Assembly (NCBI GenBank): GCA_008828725.1
Contig: MEHQ01000633.1
Location: 227,979 to 291,978 of the forward strand
DNA: 64,000 bases
DNA from: Saccharina japonica
Taxonomy: Eukaryota; Sar; Phaeophyceae; Laminariales; Laminariaceae
Direction: 5' to 3'
Part shown: one piece after another, positions 37,801 through 49,568 of the stretch
How the letters are laid out: each line of letters begins with the position of its first letter
Numbering within the stretch: position 1 is the stretch's first letter
Notes under the pieces: model-generated
The model's input: only the letters and a program-made list of their open reading frames with translations
What the model was told of the DNA's origin: nothing
Database searches by the model: none
Program-made: the position numbers and the translations under genes

Positions 37801-40322
37801 CGTGGGATACTTCCATCGCTCAAACTACTCGCATATAACCCTAACGTGTTTTGAGGGGGGGGGGATCTGACAGCTGTGGAAATCAGCGGAGGTCACATGT
37901 ATACGGTGTATACTCCTTGAACTTGTTGCAGTAGATGCCATCCATCCAGGGCCAATCAACAAGAGCCAAAAAAAAAAGGGAAAGGGCCTTTTTATTTCGT
38001 CTCCCCGAATTCAGAAAACAAATAAGTACCCCTCTCATTTAATCTATTTCGTACAAAATAAACGTTTATTTGCATCTCAAAAGTTGCATAATCCAGTTGC
38101 ATCAATGATCCATTTTTTGTGGGCACAGACCCAGAAGCCAAACAAACAGCAAACAAACAGGTGCGACAGCATTTAGTTACCCGCGGCATCAATTTCAGGT
38201 CAGTGAGGACTTGCTCCCTACCTCGTTGAGCACGCTGGTCTTAATCCTGCGGCGGTGCTGAACCGCCACTTCATCGACAAGGTCGAACAGCTGCGGCAAT
38301 CGACAGGCGGAGGAGGAGGGGGAGGGGGGGGAGGAGCGCGCGTGGGCGGTATATTAAGCTCAGGTGCCAAGTTGCCTACGTTGTACGGACACGATCACCA
38401 CTCTCTAACTATATCGTGAATATGATTATTACTCGTGTTAGATTTAAAATTCTGCATTCTCCTATGATTAGTGCGATTCTGGCTAATTTCATCATGATTA
38501 TTGTGATCATGATGACTACTAAAAGGTTGATGTGTACCAGTCAGAACGCCCGGTGGGTCCAAAAATCCATGTACCTCCTCATGTTTACAAACGGCATTTG
38601 CTTCTGATTAATATATAGATTCCCAAGTAATAAGAGTTAGCTATAACTACCCGGTACATACCACTTTGTCAAAAAATATAGGGATACGTTGTGTACTGAT
38701 ATTTAACCCAAACGTTACTTATACTGGTATTGAGGGGCAGACTGGCACTGTATTTTAGTTATAATATACACCAGGTATATACGTACTGGTAGGTAGTTAC
38801 TGGTAGATAATTAGGCGTTCTGTTTTGTGTCCTTTTTTTTCTTTGTCCGACCTTAGTGCAGCGCTGACCCGTCTTGGCAGAGGTGAAGACGACTTCCGCC
38901 CACTTCACCGGGGAGAGCATTTGCTTCGCGTACGCCACCGCCTGGGGGAAGGGAGAAACAGCCGGTACGTACGTAGGGGCCGATGGTGGGGCGGCGGGCG
39001 GGGGGGGGGAGCGGAGGGCAGGCGGTGGGGATGGGGGGGGGGGGTACTCATGTGTTGATGTACTTAGTAATATATCATTGACGACGCATCCCTTTCGAGA
39101 CGTGGGGATGGGGCGAGGGGGGTGGGGGGGGTGTAGCTCATGTTTGTGCACGGCTGTAGTCATATACCATAGACCCTCTGCATCCCTACAATGCCGGGGC
39201 GGAGCATGTCGGGTTTTCACCGACCAGGAGGAGATTGCTAGCACCAAGCGCGAAGCGCCGTGGGGGGGGGGGGGCTGCCACTACAGCAGTTGTCTAAATT
39301 GTGAACGCGAGTATATGTGACAGCGGCAGCGTAAGAGACTCAGAGTGGTACATGCGCTACTGAGAGATACCAACAGCAGCAGTAGTGCATTCCAGACGTC
39401 GCAAGCACGGGTGCACATTTTTGTCAATAACCGAACCACACCAAACAACAACAAAAAGCACAGCACGTCACAGCACATACAGGTCAGCACGTCACAGCAC
39501 AGCAACAGCACAGCACAGCACAGCAACAGCAACAACACAGCAACAGCACACCAAACCGCACAGCAAACATCTAAGCAACAGCAACAGCACACCAAACCGC
39601 ACAGCAAACAGCATAGCACCAGCAACAACACAGCAACAGCCCACCAAACCGCACAGCAAACATCACAGCAGCAGCAACAACACAGCAACAGCATAATGAA
39701 CATCACAGCAAACACCACAGCAACAGCACAGGTCTCACTTTCCAACGTTGGGCCTTCCAACGATGGCGACGTTGATGATGTCCTCTTCCACCGCCGCCGT
39801 GTCCACCTCATACAGGTGCTGCTGTACCACGTCCATCATATCGTAAACCTGGTAGTAATTGCATCGCAGGGGGTTGGATGCATTTTCCAAGAATTAGTTA
39901 AAAAATTGCGATTTCAATATCAACATTGCAAAAAAAGTGTTCCATTATCATCATCACCAGTATCATCACCAGCATAATCGTTACCATTATCTTCATCAGC
40001 AGCATTATCATCATCATCATCATGTTGATCATTATCATCACCATCATCAGCAGTATCATCAGCATCATCAGCAGCATCCTTATAATCATCATCATCATCA
40101 CCATCACACCACTACCATCACCATCATCACCATCACCATCATCAGCACTATCATCATCACCATCACCATCATCATCACCATCACGATCACCATAACCAAC
40201 ACCACCACCATCATCACCATCATCACCATCGTCACCATCACCACCATCACCACCATTATCATCATCATCACCATCATGATCCTCACTATCACCACTATCA
40301 CCAACATCACCATCATCATCAT

Positions 40323-40361
<39 letters not shown>

Positions 40362-43300
40362 ATACATATACAGTAGTAGGTACGACAGCTCACCCCGTCA
40401 CCGTGGAGTCCGCTGATTGGCCAAGGGTTTCCCAGGCCAAGGCACCAGAAATCGGCCGCCTGCAAGTCTCCGGTGATCTGTTTGCACCAACCACGGCAAA
40501 AAAAAAGAGCAAAAACAAGGTGTTACCGAAAAAAAACGAGTATGATACCAGGTACAACGCATTAAGTCGCCTATTAATAATAAGAAACAGGAAAGCTGGC
40601 CTATTTTAGGCTGGATTTCATATTTCAGAGAGAGGGTGCTTTTCTACACTATTTTCAAGACAACGACTCTGAAATTTCTTGTTTTGAATCTATAATATCA
40701 GTCTGGCCTTTTTCGTAGCCTATTTCTTAATACGTGTCGTGTACTGTATATATATATATATACCTGGTATACTTCGTATATATTAATTCCCTCGGCGGAA
40801 TGGTAAAAAACTAAAGCTTAAGCTCATCACACTTCCAAACGAAAAACAAAAACGCGTCGGATGTCACTTTAACCCGTCGCTCCCGTTGCAACAGCAGACC
40901 GGGCCGCTGCTGCTGCTGCTGATGCTGCTGCTACCTCGGAGTGCGTGAGCATGTTGACCCTGACCTGACCCCGAGAGGACCAGGCGCGGTGGAGATTAGC
41001 CACCAGAGGGAGACACCCCCTCCCGAGTCGCACGGGACATGCGCGAGCTCACCCACCAACAAAAGGCCTAGGCTGCGCTGCCTGCCCGCCGGACTCGGTC
41101 TATATAGTTACGGTCCCTTTGCCTTAGAGGGGCGGCGGCTTATTAGGAGCCCTACCCGTTGGGGGCGTTCGTCTTGTGTATCACAATAACTAACTCACTG
41201 CTGTTTCGTGTCCCCTTAAAACGTGCCTCAGAGGGGCGGCGGCTTATTAGGAACCCTGCCCGTTGGGGGGCGTTCGTCTTGTGTATCACTACAACTAACT
41301 CACTGCTGTTTCCGTGTCCCCTGAAACGTGCGTTACGTTTTAGAAGAAGGGTTGGAAAAAAATATCGACGGAGGAAGCATATGGTCACATGATCCCACGC
41401 AACGCAAGAGCCGCCTTCACCGCAATTCTGAATTATGATCCAAGATAAAGTATAGAAATCGGGGAATTGGTTGTGGCCCGGTCGTAGCCCGCGTGTGGTT
41501 CCAGTGTTATGAGAAGGGATGTTTCGAAAAACGCCGCTAACACTACTTTAGACACTAACCCTAACCATACAGCCCCAACCCCATCCCCGACCCCGCCCCG
41601 ACCCCTTATGAGCCTTGTCTCGAAAAAATCAGGCGTTTTTTTTTTTTTTGGGGGGGGTGTTCTCATGCTCGTGCACGGCCGTAGTCATTATGACCATGAC
41701 CCTCGCCATCCCTACAATGCCGGGACGGAGCAGTTGGGTTTCACCAACCAGGCAGACATTGCTTGCACCGAAGCGCGAAAGCGCCGTGAGGTTATTGGGC
41801 AGAGTCGCATGGAGGGTGAGCTGCATCCTGCTAAGAACCGCTCTGAGGCGCGACTTGCACATGGACGACAGCTTCAATGAGTTAATTTAATTTCTGGTGT
41901 GGCACTTCGGAGACAGCAATGGGTTTTGCTATGTAACTGCTCGCCGGATCGCTCTCACCATAATCAACACTACGTGATACGACCATTCCCATTGTGCGGA
42001 GCAAAGGTCTCCACCCCCACAAATGAATCTACTCGACCGCCAGCTTTGTGACCGCCAAAAAAAACAAAAACAAAAACGGCACCCTGGTTGTCTAGCTCAC
42101 GCAGCGAGTGGCGTGTTTTTACAGCGTCGTTGCCAACCGACCCAACCCAACCTATAAATATATCATGTTTTTTTTTTTGGGGGGGGGGGTTGGTCAACCA
42201 CACTAAACGGCATATATTAAACTATTTCCCGATATACATACTTTATCCTAGATAATAATTCAGTGACGGGGTAAAGGCTACTTGCAACGCAACGCAACGC
42301 ACCTCCGACTCGCACTTGTTGACCGCGAGGATGACGGGAACCTTCTGCTGCCGCAGGAACCGCGCGATCTCCAGGTCCAGAGCACTGCAGCCGACCTGCC
42401 CGTCGACGACCATGATCACCACGCTGGCCTCTTCCAGCGCAATCAATGCCTGCTGCCTGATCTGAGCGTCGTTCGCAAGCGTAGGTGGGCGGGCGGGCGG
42501 GCGGGGGGGTGGCAGGCAAAAGAGACGAAGCAGGCATAACGAGGTCAGGGCGAGAGACAGGGGGACGGGTTGACGGCCTCGCGACTCGGACACGACGAAA
42601 CAAAAAAAGCATGAAAAAAAAACAGGATCGTGCGTAACCCCCTATATATATACCAGACGAACTTTTGCCTTAGAGGGGCGGCGGCTTATTAGGAGACGCC
42701 GAAAATAATAATGGATGACGCGTAAGTTTCCGACACTGAAGGGTTCGGGATTCGAGTTCCCGCGAGGTTGTTTCATTTTCTCTTTTCTTGGCCAGTTTTT
42801 TTCAGACCCTGCACAGCCTCTCGCAACGGCGGGCGAGGAACTAGATGATACAGATCATTATTTATCTGTGGATAATCTATCTGTAGATGATCTATCTGTA
42901 GATCATCTGTCTGTGGATGACCTATCTGTAGATGATCTATCTGTAGATGATCTATACTGTATGTAGATGATCTATATATACATGATATATCTGTAGATGA
43001 TCTGTCTGTCTGTAGATAGTATATATGTGGATGATCTATCTGTAGATGACCTATGTGTAGATTACCTATATGTAGATGACCTATCTGTAGATTATCTATA
43101 CCGTAGGGGTCCCCCAGCAAAGCGGTGATGTGCCAGAATATGACCGCCTTATAGAGGAAAGACGCCTTATTCATTCCAGGTTATGAGTGTGATTCCCCAG
43201 TCGCGTCAAGCGATTTTGACCGCCTTATATCGGGATACCGCCTTACTCAGACCGCCTTGTTGGGGGACCCCCACTCTATGTAGATGATCTATCTGTAGAT

Positions 43301-46300
43301 GATCTATAGCTATCTGTAGATGATCTATCTGTAGATGATCTATATGTAGATGATCTATCTGTAGATGATCTGCTCGAGATGTGCAAACACTCATCATCAC
43401 ACACCTCCTTAGCAAAGACGTCCCCCCCCTTGTCGTCGAACACCAGACCCCCAGTGTCCACCACGTCGTAGTCCTTGCCCCCGTACCAGGCGCGCTTGTA
43501 CGTTCGGTCGCGCGTCACGCCGGACTCGTCGAACACGATAGACCCGTCCTTGAAACGCCTCGCAAGCCGGTTGACCACCGTGCTCTTTCCTACGTTTGGG
43601 CGACCTTTTGTTGAACAAAAAAAATCATCATGAAAGCATAGTACAATAATCGGACGCGAGACATCGAACGAGTGAATACGTACGCGGAACCAAAATTGAA
43701 GAACAAAAACAAAAACAAAAACAAAAAAGACCACGGACACAAGTACCGGTAATCCCGGTGAAAAAAAATATGCTTCTTCTTATGTTTGTTGTATGCACCA
43801 CAGCAGTAGTAGACGCGAGACGTCGACCGAGTGAATACCTGTACAAATCGCATGACAACATGATAACACACCCCGGGGATAACGTGTTGGCATATAGATG
43901 AGTGCTACGGTAGCCTGCATGCAGGTGCACCATGCTTCTCCTGAGGGCGGTCACTTGATTATAGTATAGGAGCTCTGTTACCCTACCCACAAACTCATTT
44001 TTTGGGGGAGAAACGAAACAAAAGAAAGCTACCCGATCATCAAGAAGATCATGGCCTCAGCATACAATGAAAAACATGAACATTGCAGCACACAAGAGAA
44101 CTGGTCCCACCAATATGGGGACAAAATACTTGGAATTAGTGTGGGACATGTTTTTCAGTTTTGAATGGGTTCAGGGGCCCCATTACTCAGAAAATACTCC
44201 AGCCAAAATAAGGTATACCTTTATCGCAGCACGTGTAGTGCTGCCGTGGAAGGGTGAGCGATCTAATAACGTATTCTACTTCCCTGGGTGATGAGCGCCA
44301 TGAACGCCCCCCCCCCCCCCCGCCCCCCCCCAAACCTTTCTCTTTAACACAACTACGTGTAGTTAAAAGAAAAGGGCGCCCTGCGCTCCGTCTCGAAAGG
44401 GATGCGTGGTCAATGGTCAAATGACTAAGGCAAGCAACAAATGAGACCCCCCCCCCCCCCCCCCCCCCCCGCAAGCTATTAGGGGGGTAGGGGTGATAAC
44501 GAGGGAGTGTCATACCGGCGTTTTTTTTAGGAATTTGCTACCAAAGTGTGGGCGGACCCCGGTCATGTTGGCTACGTATAACTACAGTAGTATGATATGT
44601 ACGTGCAACACAAATTAAGAAAAAATATATATTCCGGATACGTAGAGAGCAGGACTCGTGAAAGAAAACTGAGAAAGAAAAAAAAACGAAGTCATTGGTT
44701 GGCTTCGGGCCCTCGTCACACATCATTGGCTGGCTTGCTTGGCTCCGACGATTTTGCAACCCAAGCAAAAACGGCTTCGAAGTGATAAAAAAAACCAACA
44801 CGTGTACCATTCTGGCTGGTATTAGTAGTATAATTCCCGTTTGCGCTCTGATCAGAACATCAAACGGCGACATATTTGAAACCGTTCTTGTCTCGTCGGC
44901 TCCGACTCCTCTAATCATATCGGTTTACCGGGTTCGTCGCTGAGGAAGCGGTTCCAGCGCGTTTCACTTTCTGAGCTCCTTCATTGGCTGCCTGCATGAT
45001 GTTTGTTTTTGGCCAATACTCGCGACTTTTTTTTAAAATTTATCTCCCTTTCCTGCCGGAGTGGTATAATTGGCATGGCTTGAAGCCTCGCAGCCCACAA
45101 CCCACCAGACACCTCTATTGATCTTATCATACCATTTTCAGTGTGGGGGCGGTCAGTCAAGGCGTCAAACCGCCGTCTGCTATTGACCTTATTATACCAG
45201 TTTTAGTGTCGGGGCGGTCCAGGGGTCAACCCCCCCATCTAATGTTGCCCTTATTGTACTAGTTTCAGTGTGGGGGCGGCCAGTCAAGGCGTCAAACCGC
45301 CGTCTACTAATGACCTTACTATACTAGTTTCAGTGTCAGGGACGGTCAGTCAAGGGGTCAAGCCGCCGTCTCCTATTACCCAGATATACTTTTTTCAGTG
45401 TGGGGCGCGGTCAGTCAAGGCGTCAAAGCGCGGTCTCCTCTAGACCGCCATATTTCGTCTTCAAAACATGCTAGTTTCAGTGTGGGGACAGGCGTCTCAC
45501 CGATGACGGCCACGACAGGGTAGCGACGCTTGGAGCGGGCCTGCTCCCCCTTCACCGGCTTGGGGGGTCCCAGCTTCTTCAGCTCCCGGACCCGGTCCAT
45601 CGCCTGCTCCACCCCGATTACTTGTACGGTGCTACGTGGTGTACCGAAGGGTTTCGGAGGAGTCAGGGGCGAGGGGATAGATGGCTGCCCCGGGGCAGGG
45701 AAAGGGGATTGGGGGGGCGGGGGGGGGGCAGGAAGAGGGAGGGAAAGGGGGGGAGGAGGTTAACGAGGACGAGGGGGGTGTATGCATGGCCGTAGTCGCA
45801 TGACCATAGACGGGGGGTAGATGAAGGAGGGTGGAGGGAAAGCGAAGGGTTTCGATCAGATTCTAATAGGCGTCTCCATACAACACAAGCGTAAACGACG
45901 GCTGTACGTATCATACAGCCGCGCCACCGTCACCTCTCGCCTCGAGTTAAGCCATATCCACACGGCACTACAGGATGTGTTGGGCTACTGCAGTCATTAG
46001 CCCCGCAGGTACAAGAGTGAATACGGATGCTCGTGAGCAAGCGCGCTCAATCGCTATGGCCGCTCGTGAGCAAGCGCGCTCAATCGCTATGGCCGCTCGT
46101 GAGCAAGCGCGCTCATTCGCGGGTGCTAACCTCGACAGGTCGTGCTCCGCGTCGTCCATCGGGTCATCGTCTAGGATCTCCGCGTCAAACAAGTCGTCGG
46201 CTTCCTCGAAGTCGTCCTCGTCGAAGTCCAGCTCGACCTCGTCCCCTTCCTCCATCGGCTTGTACCCTGCAGCCAGCGGGGTACACACCACCAGGGACAA

Positions 46301-49300
46301 CGCGGTGGGTGGACGGAGCGTCAACAAAAAGAACGGTGCTTGCTGGGGCAATCATTACAAGAAGCGATGCTGGCGTAAAGAGAGTTTGCTGGGGTAAACA
46401 ACACAAGGAACGAGGTTGACAGAAAGAGAGCTTGTTGGAGGTAGTACAAGGAGCGATGCTGATAATTAAGATAAAAATATAATAGCTGTCACTGGGAACT
46501 CACGCAACATAGCATTTGTAACTGTCGTCACCTTGTGTGCGTATGTATCGCCGTCGGGTGTTTTTACAGCAATTTCGAAAAGAGGTGCTCGTTTTTTTTT
46601 TTTTGTGTGGTTAAAAGTGGAAATTCGCATTCGCTCGAACGAATGCAACGAGCGATATTGGCGTTACACTTAGCACTTCAGTAGATGGCACTGAGCGTCA
46701 GCGATATATAGATATATAGCCTATTGGGAAAAGGAGCGGTGGTGGCAGTGTACGTAAAATGCGTGGCATGTATTGTCTATGACGGTAGACTATGCTGCTT
46801 CCACTTGGACTACTGGCTGCAGCAGTACCGGTACAGTGTACAGAGCAGGCGTGTTGTTTTATTAACCCACAAGACAACGTTCGTGCAGCATAGCCGTTTA
46901 CGTGCCTGAACGATGGCAGCGCAGCATGGCAACCGATACCTAACAGCCGCCCCTGCTACATATGTGGAATAGAGCTAACACCTGTACCAGCTATACATGT
47001 GTCTATTTATGGGGGTAGGCTGTGCGGAACGACAGAAGTCCAGGAGACAAGAACAAAAAACAGAACAAAACAGCACTGCCCTGAGCTTGCGTTTTACTGA
47101 TCCTGCTGCTCGCGTTGCTATTGCTTGCCGGTATCAAGCACGCACTACATGTAGGTCGACACGCCTGTGCACCGCGCTTGCGCAGGCCCAGGCCGGTCGT
47201 CCAAGAAACACAAAAGCAGGACCCACAACATCAGCATAAATCATACCAGGTACAGTACAGGACACCTAATAAGAAACAGACTAAGAAAGACAGCCTGGTA
47301 TTTAGAGGAAAATAAAAAAATAGAGAGTCGTTATCCTGATTTTAGTGTAGAAAACATCCTCTCTCAATCAAATAGGAAATCCGGCCTGGGCCAGCTTTCC
47401 TGTTTCTTATTAGGTGTCCTGTACTGTAGACCGATAGCTCGGGCAGCAGAACAGGCACGCGGCTCAGCAGCCGCGCCGCACAAACGGCGTACTCGTAAGA
47501 GCACTTAATTCGAGCAAACAAGCAGGACGTACGTCTTTGTCTCGGCGTGTTCTGCTGTCGTCGTCGTTCGCGCATTGGCTTTCTGGGCGATGCTGCTACC
47601 GTTTCATATTTACTATGTGTGTACCATTTATAGTTCGCAGCTTCAACGGACGGAGAGGAGACGCGGTATCCAGTACGGGGGATCATGGTAAACAGGACCT
47701 ACGGTACCCATTTTATTTTTTTTTTCCCATCCCATTCTTTATCTTCGCACTTCCATCTTGCTCCCTCCCTAGTCGTAACTCAGATCCGGGGCCACAAAGT
47801 AGGCTCCTCTCCCTCCTCCCCCACTACGGTTCTTGCCTTGCATTTTTATCGCGAGAAGTTTTCAGCACTTTCTTCCCTCGTCAACTCTCGTCGAATTTTG
47901 CTTACCCACCCTTATAATATGCGCTCTCGACATTCGGTGTCATTTGAGAATAAAAACCTCCATGGGGGAGAATCGAACCCTCGACATCCGGCCCTACAGG
48001 CTTCATGGCTACCAGCTAGACCACCGGGGCGACCGGCATTAAAAATACATATTTCCCTATTTTTACTAACAATATTAGGCTCTATCTACTTTGCCCTCCC
48101 GTAATACGAATACATAATTTATACCAGGTATAGCATACATACATAAGCCGCAGATTACTGGTTCGGTCGAAGTATCAGCACCAGATATGCCGCATATCAC
48201 CGGGGGGGGTGACAACATTACACACCCCCACGGACGGACGATTTTCGAAGCTGGCGAATCTCGACAACGAGGGGAGAGTGCCAAAGCCAAGCAAAGCGTT
48301 TCTATTCATGCGTATGGGAATGCCATCATGTTCGTCGCGGCTGCTCCCCTTAAACATCGGAAAAAAAATCGGCACGGAAAATCATCCCAAGGGGGGGGGG
48401 CTGTACTTAGTTTTCATGCATGGCCGTAGTCGTATGACCATAGACCCTGGGGGGTGTACTTCATTTTCAGGCATGGCTGTAGTCGTATGACCATAGACCT
48501 TCGCATCCCTACAATGCCGGGACGGAGCACGTCGGGTTTTCACCGATCAGACAAGAGAGTACTAGCACCAAGCGCGAAGTGCCGTGAGGTGTTGGGCGAG
48601 TCGCATGGAGGGTGAGCTGCATCCTGCTAAGAACCGCCTGTGAGGCGGACTTGCATGTGGACGACAGCCTCCAATGAATTGATTTAATTTCTGGTGTGGC
48701 CACTCCCAGAGACAGCAATGGGTATTACTATGTATCTGCCTCATGGATGCCTTACCATATCACACTACGTGATACAACCATTNAGATCCTCGCATCCCTA
48801 CAATGCCAGGACGGAGCATGTCGGGTTTTCATCGACCAGGCAGACATTACTATTAATAGCACCAAGCGCGAAGGTGTTGGGCGAGTCGCATGAAGGGTGA
48901 GCTGCATTCTACCAAGAACCGCTTGTGAGGCGGACTTGCATATGAATGACAGCTTCAATGAGTTAATTTGAGTTCTGGTGTATGTGTGTGTGGGGTTATC
49001 TTGAATACAGCAGTAAAGTAGGGGTCCCTCCCCGCCAAAAAAGGCTGTTTGAGTAAGGCGGTATCCCGGTATGAGGCGGTCGAAATCAATCGCTTGGCGC
49101 GACTGAGGGATGACACTTATAAACCGGAACGAATAAGGCGGGTTTCCCCAACAAGGCGGTCATATTGCTTTACTATTAATAGGCAAACCGCCGCCTTAAT
49201 GAGGGAAACCTACTGCTGTATACGGCGGTAAAGCTCTACGGCATGTACGGCGAAACGGTGCCATCAATCCACCGTCCAGCTATCACGTCGTTTTCGTGCG

Positions 49301-49531
49301 ACGACACGACGATATTGTGAGCTACTCTGGCCGATACTGTAAGAACCGTTTGGGCTCTGATGTGACCATCACACGGGTCTTACATCTCCGGCCAAGAATT
49401 GTACGCGACAAAACGCAAACGGACCAATGGATATATGTGCGGTATTTTGTACGAGTGAGTGGTGGTTGTGGCGTTGGTGTTGGTATCATTGGTTGGTTTT
49501 TGTTTTGCTGGTCGTGTTGCTTGTTATTGGT

Positions 49532-49568
<37 letters not shown>

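Noticed and set aside
39281-39977. Long Cys/Leu-rich (minus) or Gln/Ser/Thr-rich (plus) frames over 39345-39740
   Set aside because: They are translations of CAG/CAACAG-type repeat inside a Der intron; only the 110 bases at 39739-39848 are exon.
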